Below are positions 18,905-27,547 of a stretch of 64,000 bases of DNA, in pieces. The stretch spans positions 178,276 to 242,275 of the forward strand of contig NZ_JAOPFU010000004.1 of NCBI RefSeq assembly GCF_025515275.1, in the 5' to 3' direction. How positions within the stretch are numbered: position 1 is the stretch's first letter; each line of letters starts with the position of its first letter. Position numbers and translations under genes: made by a program. This stretch comes from Catenovulum sp. 2E275. GTDB lineage: Bacteria; Pseudomonadota; Gammaproteobacteria; Enterobacterales; Alteromonadaceae. Below the pieces are notes generated by a model, which saw only the letters and a list, made by a program, of their open reading frames with translations, ran no database searches and was not told where the DNA came from.

Positions 18905-18960
18905 ACAGGGCTTTAATACATTTATATTTTTGAATAAGCATCAACTAACTGAACTACCAT
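18905..18960 (-). pseudogene. Decayed tRNA-Asp unit (relic A)
   Basis: The segment CAACTAACTGAACTACCAT at 18942-18960 matches the D-arm and acceptor part of the intact tRNA-Asp genes (CCAACTGAACTACCACT) with few changes. AACAGGGCT to its left may be the remnant of the anticodon arm. The flank CATTTAAAACAAAATATA resembles that of relic B. Confidence 0.45.
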
Positions 18961-19132
18961 CATTTAAAACAAAATATAAAAACTACCGTTAATATTGAAA
19001 TAAAAATATTAGATATCATTGAAGTATTGGTAATTGTTTCTGCCAGACATTTTAGCTAATTAAATACCCAACTGAGATTACGCATCACGCGATTACCTCA
19101 CTTATACCGAATAACAAAGTCAAAGTAACGTC

Positions 19133-19152
19133 ATTCCAGAGACGTCGGGAAT
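19133..19152. repeat. ATTCCM-N8-GGGAAT palindrome
   Basis: A 20-bp unit, ATTCCA-N8-GGGAAT, resembling the ATTCCC-N8-GGGAAT repeat type found scattered in several bacterial genomes. One base of the left arm has changed. Single small site; its function is unknown. Confidence 0.4.
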
Positions 19153-19269
19153 CTACTGTCGCCTGCAGCAACAAATATGGAAACTAACTTTCCAAATAAA
19201 AATACCGCACAAAAGATATAATTTAAGAATTGTATATGATGCAAGAAATAACCTTAAAAAAGGTAAGCA

Positions 19270-19356
19270 ATGGCTTCGCTCTCAATAACTCAGACCACAT
19301 ACCTGCGTGACAGACCGCTGTTTTTTTAATACAAGCTAACCAACCGAACTACTGCC
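19270..19356 (-). pseudogene. Decayed tRNA-Asp gene (relic B)
   Basis: Aligned to the intact tRNA-Asp genes, TGGC at the 3' end, TGCGTGACAGACC (anticodon arm; intact GGCGTGACAGGCC) and CTAACCAACCGAACTACTGCC (D-arm to acceptor) are preserved. The T-arm and variable region are changed and an insertion sits after the anticodon arm. The left flank AGAATTGTATA matches the sequence just downstream of the first intact tRNA gene, so a whole repeat unit was duplicated and then decayed. It cannot fold as a tRNA. Confidence 0.65.
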
Positions 19357-19481
19357 ATTTACGACAAGATATACCAGTTTGATTTAAGGTCGTTTTTAAA
19401 AGAAGAAATTTAATATTGATTAAAAATATAAAATGAGAATTGTATAAAATAAGGAAGTTGTAATCTCTAAAGGATAAGAGA

Positions 19482-19558
19482 TGGCGGAGTGGACGGGACT
19501 CGAACCCGCGACCCCCGGCGTGACAGGCCGGTATTCTAACCAACTGAACTACCACTCC
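19482..19558 (-). tRNA. tRNA-Asp (GUC), copy 4 in transcription order
   Basis: A 77-nt gene read on the minus strand. It has acceptor stem GGAGTGG / CCACTCC, discriminator G, encoded CCA, anticodon arm with C-CTGTCAC-G (anticodon GUC) and T-arm GGGTTCGAGTCCC. It is identical to the other three copies in the array and last transcribed. Confidence 0.98.
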
Positions 19559-19607
19559 GCAGTGGTGCTTTAAATTTAAAGCAAATCGTTCTGAATTTAA
19601 ATATAAA

Positions 19608-19684
19608 TGGCGGAGTGGACGGGACTCGAACCCGCGACCCCCGGCGTGACAGGCCGGTATTCTAACCAACTGAACTACCACTCC
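19608..19684 (-). tRNA. tRNA-Asp (GUC), copy 3
   Basis: Identical in sequence to its three neighbours, including the encoded CCA. It is separated from the next gene in the array by 49 bp of A+T-rich spacer. Confidence 0.98.
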
Positions 19685-19717
19685 GCAGAGATATATTTAA
19701 ATATTGTTTGATAATGA

Positions 19718-19794
19718 TGGCGGAGTGGACGGGACTCGAACCCGCGACCCCCGGCGTGACAGGCCGGTATTCTAACCAACTGAACTACCACTCC
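19718..19794 (-). tRNA. tRNA-Asp (GUC), copy 2
   Basis: Identical copy with anticodon GUC and encoded CCA. The spacer to the following copy is 33 bp. Confidence 0.98.
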
Positions 19795-19823
19795 GCAGTA
19801 TTATCAAAAACTTTACACTAAGT

Positions 19824-19900
19824 TGGCGGAGTGGACGGGACTCGAACCCGCGACCCCCGGCGTGACAGGCCGGTATTCTAACCAACTGAACTACCACTCC
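19824..19900 (-). tRNA. tRNA-Asp (GUC), copy 1 (promoter-proximal)
   Basis: Identical copy nearest the promoter at 19964-19992. The spacer to the next copy is 29 bp. All four copies probably lie on one precursor that RNase E/P would process. Confidence 0.98.
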
Positions 19901-19963
19901 GCATATTCTTAGCAAAAGCTTTGCTTTCTTAACTTTGGTTGCCCTCCGTCAGAAGCGGGCGCA

Positions 19964-19992
19964 ATAATAAGGACTGAATGGGGTAGAGTCAA
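19964..19992 (-). promoter_or_regulatory. Sigma-70 promoter of the tRNA-Asp array, stringent-type discriminator
   Basis: On the minus strand: -35 TTGACT (19987-19992), exactly 17 bp spacer, -10 TATTAT (19964-19969), then a G+C-rich discriminator TGCGCCCGC. The G+C-rich stretch between -10 and start is the hallmark of promoters repressed by ppGpp/DksA, as expected for stable RNA. Confidence 0.85.
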
Positions 19993-20015
19993 CAGCTTTT
20001 TTAAAAAAAGTGAAA

Positions 20016-21518
20016 TTAAGTTTCTTCTGGCAAGGTCAAGTCGATAATATCATCAGTTTCTGATGAAAAATCATTCACTTCTGTATTTTTCTCCTCAGCG
20101 GGAGTCGTTTTATCTGCTTTTTTCTTAGATTTAAATTTCAGTTTATTAAAGCTGATTTTTTTCCAAAACGGTGTTTTTGCCATAAAACCGAATTTAATGA
20201 AGACAAACGCCAAAATAAAAACAGTCAAATTCCCTAATACAACAATCAAAGTTATCTGACCCGCAGACATTTCAGGCTCAGGCTCTGCTTCAGGCAAACT
20301 TTGCATATTTTGCTGTGCTAATTGAGCTTCCAGATCAACGATAGGTTCAGGCTCTACCACAATAGGCGCGATATTAAAGGTAAACTCAGGGACATGAATC
20401 ATTAAATCTCGTCCGTTAATATCTTTACCAAAAGCCGATAATTTAATTTTGTATGTGCCTGCACCATAGTTAAATAACATAAAGTGTTTTTCTGGTTCAC
20501 TATCTTCTGAGATAGCAAAGCGCTGAGACTCACCGGTCGGATAAAAAACTTCACCGCTAAATGCAAATGTTGAAAAGTCGATTAAATCTGTATTTGGGGT
20601 GATTTTAAGATTATGCAGCTGATTGTCTTCTAAAGCTGATTCAATTTGTAAATCAAACGGATTTGGCTGTAATACAACAGGATTGAGTGTCAGTTCCCGA
20701 TTAAACAACCCTAAGTCCAAAAATAAACTTGGCAACCATTCACCAGAGGCAATATTTAATCTGAACTCACCGGTAAAAATGCTATCTTTTCTTTTTTTAT
20801 CAAATCCCTGCCCGTCATCTTTAAATTGAGCGACTTTCACTGCATCGGCAGCAAAATTTTCATACTCATTATTATTGGTGCTGGCAAATGTTACATCAAG
20901 CGATACCACATCACTAAAATCAGCATATTCAACCGGCTTACCGGCATTAAGTAAAGAAGCTGTTAGTTTAATAATTTCACCAGAAAACATTAACTCAGGA
21001 AAAGGCTGTGCTTGCAATTGAATATCTGACAGCACCATAATTTTACTATTACTATCGATCCGCCCAACCACTTGCCACGGCCCGACCATAGGGTTTTTAA
21101 GCCTAACCATATCGTAAGTTAGATCGTCATACCACTGGCCTTCGCTTTCATCTATAGTGGGCGCATAAAGTTTACTGCCATCGGGACGAATTAAAATAAC
21201 GGGAGCCGAACCATATTTACGAAAAAACACCATGACAATTTCGTCAACATAATGATCAATCCGAAAGCGGTTTTCGATTAATTGAATGCCGGTAAGGTGC
21301 TCGGGGGAACCAATTAAACTAATAACATCCAGTGGGCCTAAGGTTTGTTTAGTTTGATTTTGCTGTGAATCTTCTGCCGGAATATCAGAGGTTGCTTGAG
21401 TAATAAGAGCTTGGCTCAGCACTGGCTGGGAATTTATAATTTGTTGCTGAGCCAATAAAGCAGGGCTTGTGAAAACAAGTAATATTAAAAAATAAAATGG
21501 CTTTAAAATAAGTTTCAT
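20016..21518 (-). CDS. TIGR03503 family exported membrane protein
   Basis: A 500-residue protein with an N-terminal signal ('LILLVFTSPALLAQ'), a large extracytoplasmic part, and one C-terminal membrane span at about residues 420-445 ('ITLIVVLGNLTVFILAFVFI') followed by a Lys-rich, then acidic, cytoplasmic tail. The block 'VFFRKYGSAPVILIRPDGSKLYAP' is characteristic of the TIGR03503 family of Vibrio/Shewanella/Alteromonas, of unknown role. An upstream in-frame start at 21581 would overlap dnaQ; the ATG at 21518 has a GGCAGGT Shine-Dalgarno and begins the signal peptide. It is probably co-transcribed with dnaQ, 25 bp upstream. Confidence 0.8.
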   Translation of the reverse strand: MKLILKPFYFLILLVFTSPALLAQQQIINSQPVLSQALITQATSDIPAEDSQQNQTKQTLGPLDVISLIGSPEHLTGIQLIENRFRIDHYVDEIVMVFFRKYGSAPVILIRPDGSKLYAPTIDESEGQWYDDLTYDMVRLKNPMVGPWQVVGRIDSNSKIMVLSDIQLQAQPFPELMFSGEIIKLTASLLNAGKPVEYADFSDVVSLDVTFASTNNNEYENFAADAVKVAQFKDDGQGFDKKRKDSIFTGEFRLNIASGEWLPSLFLDLGLFNRELTLNPVVLQPNPFDLQIESALEDNQLHNLKITPNTDLIDFSTFAFSGEVFYPTGESQRFAISEDSEPEKHFMLFNYGAGTYKIKLSAFGKDINGRDLMIHVPEFTFNIAPIVVEPEPIVDLEAQLAQQNMQSLPEAEPEPEMSAGQITLIVVLGNLTVFILAFVFIKFGFMAKTPFWKKISFNKLKFKSKKKADKTTPAEEKNTEVNDFSSETDDIIDLTLPEET

Positions 21519-21543
21519 ACCTGCCTTCAAAAGTGCTAAAAGT

Positions 21544-22257
21544 TTAACTACGCCATAAACAATTCCCGGCGCTTTTTTCAATTAAATCAAGCCTTGCCTG
21601 ATGTGCTTCTATTTCATCGGCAGTTGCAGCTAAAACCTTTAGTGGTTTTCTGTCTTGATCTAAACGAATAATTTTACCAACATCTTTGCTGTCACCAGTT
21701 TCTGCAGTTAAATTTAGCGCGGTTTGTCCACCTGTCATTAACAGGTAAACATCGGCTAAAATTTCAGAATCCAGCAAAGCGCCATGCAGCGTACGGTGAG
21801 AATTATCTATTCCGTAGCGGTCACACAATACATCCAAGTTATTACGCTTACCCGGAAATATTTCTCTAGCCATAGCCAAAGTATCGGTGATCCGGCAAAT
21901 ATCAGTTGTTTTTAAGCTTAATCCTAATTTTTCAAATTCATAATCCATAAAGCCAACATCAAACGGCGCATTATGAATCACCAGCTCTGCACCTTTAATA
22001 AACTCTATAAAATCATCTGAAATTTGTGAAAACGCAGGTTTATCTGCCAACATTTCATCGGTAATACCGTGAACTTCTATCGCTTCTGGGTCTACACTTC
22101 GGTCAGGTTTAACATAAACATGAAAATGATTACCGGTCAGTTTTCGGTTAATAATTTCAACACAACCAATCTCAATAATCCGATGACCTAAATAAACAGG
22201 GCCACCACTTTGGTTCATCCCCGTGGTTTCTGTATCCAATACGATTTGTCGTGACAT
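21544..22257 (-). CDS. dnaQ: DNA polymerase III epsilon subunit (proofreading exonuclease)
   Basis: A 237-residue DEDDh exonuclease subunit of the replicative polymerase. 'IVLDTETTGM' supplies Asp8 and Glu10, 'VIHNAPFDVGFMDYE' the second motif, and 'HRTLHGALLDSEILADVY' the catalytic His and last Asp. The C-terminal tail would bind the alpha subunit. It is divergent from rnhA with a short shared promoter region, the classic enterobacterial arrangement. Confidence 0.96.
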   Translation of the reverse strand: MSRQIVLDTETTGMNQSGGPVYLGHRIIEIGCVEIINRKLTGNHFHVYVKPDRSVDPEAIEVHGITDEMLADKPAFSQISDDFIEFIKGAELVIHNAPFDVGFMDYEFEKLGLSLKTTDICRITDTLAMAREIFPGKRNNLDVLCDRYGIDNSHRTLHGALLDSEILADVYLLMTGGQTALNLTAETGDSKDVGKIIRLDQDRKPLKVLAATADEIEAHQARLDLIEKSAGNCLWRS

Positions 22258-22371
22258 AACTCAATTTATCCAAAAAATTGTAAATAAAATCAATCAATAC
22301 CCAAATAAAATCTGGAATCTGGGTATACTATCCTTATTTTAACACAGTGATACTGCAAACTAGGATTTAAA

Positions 22372-22833
22372 ATGAAAACAGTCGAACTTTACACTGACGG
22401 TTCATGCTTAGGCAACCCCGGAGCTGGCGGATATGGTGCAGTTTTACGTTACGGCAAACACGAAAAAGAGCTTAGTCAGGGCTATAAATTAACTACGAAT
22501 AACCGCATGGAGCTACTGGCTGCTATTGCAGGTTTAGAAACACTTAATGCAAAATGCAAGGTAATTTTAACCACAGACAGTCAATACGTAAAAAATGGCA
22601 TCACCCAGTGGATTTTTAACTGGAAAAAAAAGGGCTGGAAAACTGCAGATAAAAAACCGGTAAAAAATATAGATTTATGGCAAAGGCTAGATCAACAAAC
22701 TCAGCGCCATGAGGTTGAGTGGCGCTGGGTTAAAGGCCATGCAGGACATGCAGAAAACGAACGTTGCGATGTACTAGCTCGCAATGCAGCCAGCAGTGAT
22801 AACTTACTTGAAGATAGCGGCTATCAGGCTTAA
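22372..22833 (+). CDS. rnhA: Ribonuclease HI
   Basis: A 153-residue RNase H fold that removes RNA from RNA/DNA hybrids. The catalytic acids lie in '[14 protein letters not shown]' (Asp9), '[10 protein letters not shown]' (Glu) and '[11 protein letters not shown]' (Asp), with the last Asp in 'NERCDVLAR'. The length equals the E. coli enzyme (155). The basic stretch '[15 protein letters not shown]' is the substrate-binding handle region. A MITE begins 15 bp after the stop. Confidence 0.97.
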   Translation: MKTVELYTDGSCLGNPGAGGYGAVLRYGKHEKELSQGYKLTTNNRMELLAAIAGLETLNAKCKVILTTDSQYVKNGITQWIFNWKKKGWKTADKKPVKNIDLWQRLDQQTQRHEVEWRWVKGHAGHAENERCDVLARNAASSDNLLEDSGYQA

Positions 22834-22847
22834 ATATTCGATTATTT

Positions 22848-23060
22848 AACCTGAGGTGCGTATGAGAAATGTTGAAGTAAACTTCTCAATAATTAGATTA
22901 AATAATGCCAAATCAAGCTTATTTTACGTTCCAACGAGGATAATTTTTTGTCTATCAAGGCATTTTTCTGTACCTAATAGCGAGCTATTAGTCAGAAAAA
23001 TAACGATGAGAGGCGGAAAAATAGTCCGTTGGGCAAATTTTCTTATATGCAGCTCAGGTT
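22848..23060. mobile_element. MITE family A, copy 2 (213 bp)
   Basis: The same family and orientation as the copy at 13708-13919, with ends AACCTGAGGTGC and (inverted) AACCTGAGCTGC and TA at both junctions. The core at 22956-23005 has unchanged hairpin arms; the loop differs by one base (TGAG to CGAG). Outer inverted blocks CCAACGAG and CGTTGG are also kept. It lies between the convergent rnhA and methyltransferase genes, 20 bp from the latter's stop. Confidence 0.85.
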
Positions 23061-23080
23061 ATTTATAAATCCAGCCAGGG

Positions 23081-23845
23081 TTATTTAAAACTGGTACTTG
23101 AGCGAATTCCGCTTCTGATTCTAACGCCCTGCCCAACCGGCTGTAATTTAGGTTTCACTTTCCATTTTGCTTTAGTTGGCGTAAGCGGTAACTCCCGTTT
23201 ACGCGCCACTAATAAATAAACAGCGCCAAAATGGGATAAATACTGGTGGGTGATCCCCGGGATCCAGCGCTTAGTATAATTACTCGGCTGTTTAGATAAA
23301 GAGCCATAAATAAATCTTTGATCGGCAACAACTTCACACCCTAATAGATTTAACCAGTCGCGTATTCGGTTAGGATTAAAAAAGCGAGATTGGGCAATAG
23401 GCGAATGTTTTAATTTAGGAAAAAACCTAAATAACCCAGTTAAACTAAATGGATTAAACCCAGTAATAAAAATATAACCGTTGGCTAAAACCGCTCTGTG
23501 CGCTTCGCGCAATACCTGATGTGGATCATGAGTAAAATCTAATGTATGCGCCAGCAATACAGCATCTACAGAATTTTCTCTAAAAGGTAAATGATGTATA
23601 TCCGCAATAATGCCTTGTTTATCACCACTCACCCCAGCTAAATTGATTTGATGTTTAATTGGACAAACACTGGTATTGATTTCAGAGCTTAAAGCACCCA
23701 CTTTTAATAAATGATAACCAAATACCTGCGGCCACCAAGGGTTTAAATGGCGTTCAATTTGCTTTTGCACAAATTTACCCTGCGGCAATTGTTGCCAGTT
23801 AAGCGGTGATTCTAATTGTAGATCTTGCAATGCAGGTTTCATCAA
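23081..23845 (-). CDS. Class I SAM-dependent methyltransferase (YafS-like)
   Basis: A 254-residue cytoplasmic protein of the Methyltransf_11 type. The middle part shows 'HHLPFRENSVDAVLLAHTLDFTHDPHQVLREAHRAVLANGYIFI', in which the motif IV-like 'SVDAVLLAHTL' is clear. It sits between rnhA and gloB as yafS does in E. coli, supporting orthology with YafS, whose substrate is not established. The C-terminal 35 residues are Lys/Arg-rich, perhaps binding nucleic acid. Confidence 0.85.
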   Translation of the reverse strand: MMKPALQDLQLESPLNWQQLPQGKFVQKQIERHLNPWWPQVFGYHLLKVGALSSEINTSVCPIKHQINLAGVSGDKQGIIADIHHLPFRENSVDAVLLAHTLDFTHDPHQVLREAHRAVLANGYIFITGFNPFSLTGLFRFFPKLKHSPIAQSRFFNPNRIRDWLNLLGCEVVADQRFIYGSLSKQPSNYTKRWIPGITHQYLSHFGAVYLLVARKRELPLTPTKAKWKVKPKLQPVGQGVRIRSGIRSSTSFK

Positions 23846-23899
23846 GTATTCAATTTAAGTACAATTTATCCTATCAACAGATATTAAATTAAATCAGTT

Positions 23900-24670
23900 A
23901 TGAATCAAGTTATTGCATTAAAAGCCTTTGAAGATAATTATATTTGGGTGATCCACAACTCAAAATATTGCGTTTTTGTTGATCCCGGCGATGCTGGTGC
24001 AGTGCAAACGTTTTTAGCTCAAAACCCAGCTTTATCACCCGTTGCTATTTTAATTACCCATCATCACTGGGATCATACTCAAGGCGTAACCGAAATAAAA
24101 AAGTGTTTTCCAGCAATCACTGTATATGGACCGGCCAACAGCCCATTTAAAGCGATAGACAAACCCCTTATTGATGGCGACACCATTAACATTCAAGCAC
24201 TTCAGCTCACACTGGATATTTGGCATACACCCGGACATACACTCGATCACATTGTTTATTTTAATCAACAATGGTTATTTTGCGGCGATACTTTATTTTC
24301 GGCAGGTTGCGGCCGTATGTTTGAAGGCACTCCAGAGCTATACAGCAGCAGCTTAAATAAACTCTTAACCCTGCCAGACAATATTAAAATATATTGCACC
24401 CACGAATATACACAAGCCAATATTCGCTTTGCAATTAGTGTTGAACCAACCAATCAGCAATTAATTCAATATCAGTACAACGTAAATCAATTGCGTGCGC
24501 AAAATAAAATAACTCTGCCAACCACCCTAGCGTTAGAAAAACAAATAAATCCTTTTTTACGTTGTAACAATCATAAGCTGGTTGAGCAAATTCGACTACA
24601 AAGCAAGCAGCCGCTTCAAAATCCAATTGAGACATTTGCCGCACTCAGAGCATTAAAAGACAAGTTTTAA
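23900..24670 (+). CDS. gloB: Hydroxyacylglutathione hydrolase (glyoxalase II)
   Basis: A 256-residue metallo-beta-lactamase-fold enzyme that hydrolyses S-lactoylglutathione in methylglyoxal detoxification. Binuclear metal ligands are seen in 'THHHWDHTQG' (His54, His56, Asp58, His59), 'HTPGHTLDHI' and 'FCGDTLFSAGCGRMFEGT'. 'CTHEYTQANIRFA' carries the next His and glutathione-contact residues. It is divergent from the methyltransferase gene with only 54 bp between. Confidence 0.96.
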   Translation: MNQVIALKAFEDNYIWVIHNSKYCVFVDPGDAGAVQTFLAQNPALSPVAILITHHHWDHTQGVTEIKKCFPAITVYGPANSPFKAIDKPLIDGDTINIQALQLTLDIWHTPGHTLDHIVYFNQQWLFCGDTLFSAGCGRMFEGTPELYSSSLNKLLTLPDNIKIYCTHEYTQANIRFAISVEPTNQQLIQYQYNVNQLRAQNKITLPTTLALEKQINPFLRCNNHKLVEQIRLQSKQPLQNPIETFAALRALKDKF

Positions 24671-24767
24671 CCTCTACAGGACTGCTTTTAATTGCTTTAA
24701 TGAGCAGTAATCAGTACCATTTCGCGCAGTTTTTACCGATTTATCCAAACTCTATTTAAGGTTTGTT

Positions 24768-26381
24768 ATGCATAAAAAAGCAATTGCGTTTATTGCATGC
24801 TCAATACTGATGGGCTGTCAGCAATTATCAAAAGAACAACAAAGTGACCAGTCATCAGCAAAATTAAACAATAAAGAAATTCAAAATAACTTTATTGCGG
24901 CTGAAGTGAATCCTCAAAACCTGAGCAGTATTATTGATGTGACTAGCAGCGAGCCGCTTAATTTATCTGACGAAGACAATAGCCAAATTTATGGTGATGT
25001 TTGGAAGCGCATTCAGGCTCAACTCAATTTTAAGATCCCAGAAAACCGACGCTTACAAATTCAGCGTGCATGGTATGCCAAACATCCTGCTTATTTAAAC
25101 CGAGTCGCTAAACGTGCTGAGCCTTTTTTATACTATATAGTAGAAGAAATCGAAAAACGCGGATTACCAATGGAACTGGCATTATTGCCAATTGTTGAAA
25201 GCGCATTTGACCCTTACGCCCACTCCCATGTAAATGCTTCTGGTTTATGGCAATTTGTGCCCGGCACAGCGCTGCATTTTGGGTTAGCCCAAAACTGGTG
25301 GTACGACGGCAGACGTGACATTGTTGCAGCAACCAAAGCGGCATTAGATTATTTAGAAAGGCTCAATAAACAATTTGACGGTAACTGGCTACATGCTTTA
25401 GCAGCCTATAACTCTGGCGAAGGTCGAGTTGCGCGTGCGATTCAAAAAAATTATCGCGCTGGTGAAAATATTGACTACTGGTCACTCGAACTCCCGCGAG
25501 AAACAGATGCTTATGTGCCTAAATTATTAGCGCTGGCCGATATTATCAGACAGCCACATAAATTTGATTTAGAGCTATACAGCATTCCCAATGTACAAAC
25601 GCTCGATGTAGTAGAAATTGATCACCAAATAGATCTGTCATTAGCTGCCAAACTAATTGATATTCCAGTAGATGAATTAAAAGCCTTAAACCCGGGCTAC
25701 AACCACTGGGCAACAGCCCCAGAAGGTCCACATAGGTTTTTATTACCCATTGAAAAAGCAGAGTTACTGGCCGAAAAAGTTAAAAACCTGCCACCAGAGC
25801 AATTAGTGACTTGGACCCGTTATAAAATTAAAAGCGGCGACAGTTTAAGTTTAATTGCCCAAAAGCATAAAACAACGGTTGAAGTGATCCGCAAAGCCAA
25901 CAAAATTAAAGGCAATAATATTAGAGCCGGTAAGTTTTTAATGATCCCCGGACAAGGCGCCAGCAATCAACAAATTGCTCAAGTTGCCGCCCAAGGCTCA
26001 CCACAAACGATTGCTAAAGCAACCCCGACCGAAATTGAATACATTGTGCAATCTGGCGACAATTTTTGGGAGATCAGCAAAAAATATAATGTCTCTGTAA
26101 AAGATATTGTTAAATGGAACAACTTGGCTTCTAATCAGGCAATTTATCCCGGCCAAACCTTAGTCATAAAACAAGATAACAGCGATTCAATTGGTTTTGC
26201 TCAAGGCGAAACCACCCGAAAAGTAAAATATAAGGTGCGAAAAGGCGATTCATTAGCTCGCATTGCGCAAAAATTTAATGTTAGCATTAGCGATATAGAA
26301 AGCTGGAATAAAATCAATCGCCGTAAATATCTGCAACCGGGTCAAACATTAGATTTACACGTAGATATCACTCAAATTTAA
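24768..26381 (+). CDS. mltD: Membrane-bound lytic murein transglycosylase D
   Basis: A 537-residue outer-membrane lipoprotein (lipobox 'ILMGC') that cleaves peptidoglycan with 1,6-anhydro product formation. The SLT domain covers about residues 120-260: 'LPIVESAFDPYAHSHVNASGLWQF' holds the catalytic Glu, then 'AALDYLERLNKQFDGNWLHALAAYNSGEGRV'. Three C-terminal LysM repeats follow at about 352-395, 425-470 and 488-532, beginning 'YKIKSGDSLSLIAQ', 'YIVQSGDNFWEISK' and 'YKVRKGDSLARIAQ'. It lies downstream of gloB, as in E. coli. Confidence 0.96.
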   Translation: MHKKAIAFIACSILMGCQQLSKEQQSDQSSAKLNNKEIQNNFIAAEVNPQNLSSIIDVTSSEPLNLSDEDNSQIYGDVWKRIQAQLNFKIPENRRLQIQRAWYAKHPAYLNRVAKRAEPFLYYIVEEIEKRGLPMELALLPIVESAFDPYAHSHVNASGLWQFVPGTALHFGLAQNWWYDGRRDIVAATKAALDYLERLNKQFDGNWLHALAAYNSGEGRVARAIQKNYRAGENIDYWSLELPRETDAYVPKLLALADIIRQPHKFDLELYSIPNVQTLDVVEIDHQIDLSLAAKLIDIPVDELKALNPGYNHWATAPEGPHRFLLPIEKAELLAEKVKNLPPEQLVTWTRYKIKSGDSLSLIAQKHKTTVEVIRKANKIKGNNIRAGKFLMIPGQGASNQQIAQVAAQGSPQTIAKATPTEIEYIVQSGDNFWEISKKYNVSVKDIVKWNNLASNQAIYPGQTLVIKQDNSDSIGFAQGETTRKVKYKVRKGDSLARIAQKFNVSISDIESWNKINRRKYLQPGQTLDLHVDITQI

Positions 26382-26393
26382 CCGAGGATAAAA

Positions 26394-27170
26394 ATGTTAG
26401 TTGTTATTTCACCTGCAAAAAACTTAGATTACGAAACTTCTGCGCCAACCAAACAATATACGCAGCCGGAGTTACTTGAACAGAGTCAAGAGTTGGTTAA
26501 AGTGTGCAAACAACTAACCCCTGCCGATTTATCATCGCTGATGAAAATCAGCGATAAATTAGCTGGTTTAAATGCCGCCCGATTTGCCGACTGGCAGCCA
26601 GATTTTAATTTAGATAACGCCAAACAAGCTTTATTTGCATTTAATGGTGATGTTTATACTGGTTTGAATGCAACTGAATTGACTAAATCGCAAATAGATT
26701 ACGCCCAGCAACATTTACGCATTTTGTCTGGCTTATACGGTGTATTAAAACCGTTAGATTTAATGATGGCTTACCGCTTAGAAATGGGCACTAAACTTAA
26801 AAATGAGCGTGGTGATAACCTATATCAGTTTTGGGGTGAGATAATTACTCAAAAACTAAACCAGCAACTCAGCGAGATTCAGACTGACTATTTAGTTAAT
26901 CTGGCCTCTAATGAATATTTTAAATCGGTTAAACCAAAAGCGCTTAACGCCACTTTAATTACCCCAGAGTTTAAAGACTGGAAAAACGGCCAATATAAAA
27001 TCATTAGCTTTTATGCCAAAAAAGCGCGCGGTTTAATGGCGCGATACATCATAGAAAACAAAGTAAAAAAGCAAGCTGACTTATTAAAGTTTGATTTAGG
27101 CGGCTATCAATACGCACCAGATTTATCCAAAGCAGATAAGCCCGTATTTACCCGTAGATTAGAAGACTAA
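26394..27170 (+). CDS. yaaA: Peroxide stress protein YaaA
   Basis: A 258-residue protein of the YaaA/DUF328 family, which in E. coli lowers free iron during peroxide stress and has a DNA-binding fold. The diagnostic start '[15 protein letters not shown]', the central '[12 protein letters not shown]' and '[25 protein letters not shown]', and the end '[17 protein letters not shown]' are all present. It begins 12 bp after mltD, so co-transcription is likely; that pairing differs from E. coli. Confidence 0.95.
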   Translation: MLVVISPAKNLDYETSAPTKQYTQPELLEQSQELVKVCKQLTPADLSSLMKISDKLAGLNAARFADWQPDFNLDNAKQALFAFNGDVYTGLNATELTKSQIDYAQQHLRILSGLYGVLKPLDLMMAYRLEMGTKLKNERGDNLYQFWGEIITQKLNQQLSEIQTDYLVNLASNEYFKSVKPKALNATLITPEFKDWKNGQYKIISFYAKKARGLMARYIIENKVKKQADLLKFDLGGYQYAPDLSKADKPVFTRRLED

Positions 27171-27547
27171 ACCAACGCTTGGTTTATTTAGTCGGCTCAA
27201 ACAATCCATTGTTATGCTTGGGGTGAGCCTGAATTCTAACATTGATAGTGTTAAATAAATTGTTGGGATTCACTTCGTTCGTCCTAACCTAAGCGGACTT
27301 TGTAACAAACAAAGCAAGAAATAGGTTTGTTTTTGGTAATAACTTTAAAAATAGACCAGATAAACTATTAAATATAAATCAGATGCGATTAGTAGGTCGC
27401 CATTTATGGCGAAATAGAGCTAGATTAAAAAGCGGTTTAATTTGGCGGCTTACGCTGCTTTGCAGCTAAACCGCCCTACAATTCAAACCAGCAGTTAACA
27501 GGGTGACTCACTGCTGTATTTATACCACTCTTCCAAAGCTCGGCTCA
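27171..27547. other. Convergent intergenic region between yaaA and uppP
   Basis: 377 bp without a gene. It contains a GTAGGTCG-type repeat (27392-27482) and a short A+T-rich stretch. No strong intrinsic terminator with a U-tract was found for either gene. Confidence 0.5.
27392..27482. repeat. GTAGGTCG-type palindromic repeat, second copy
   Basis: It begins GTAGGTCG, has a perfect hairpin CGCCAT-tt-ATGGCG (27398-27411), a second larger G+C-rich inverted pair GGCGG / CCGCC, and ends CTACAAT. The layout matches the unit at 791-861, but the hairpin sequences differ while pairing is kept. It lies between convergent genes. Confidence 0.65.

Larger units (their letters stand above)
18683..19481. 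other. 799-bp intergenic region with decayed tRNA units
   Basis: No gene is supported here. The part nearest 18682 must hold the leader and promoter of the PEP-CTERM gene. The rest is A+T-rich and contains three degenerate copies of the adjacent tRNA-Asp repeat unit, listed separately, plus a small ATTCC(A)-N8-GGGAAT palindrome at 19133-19152. Confidence 0.6.

Noticed and set aside
19349..19681. Open frame of 110 codons on the minus strand across two tRNA genes
   Set aside because: It merely reads through tRNA copies and spacers; the repeated peptide comes from the repeated tRNA sequence.
19482..19900. Four regularly spaced identical repeats that look like a CRISPR array
   Set aside because: Each repeat is a complete 77-nt tRNA-Asp gene with CCA; the spacers are short A+T-rich linkers and a stable-RNA promoter lies in front.
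22856..23068. Open frame of 70 codons inside MITE copy 2
   Set aside because: The frame is not open in copy 1 and the sequence is explained by the element's inverted repeats.
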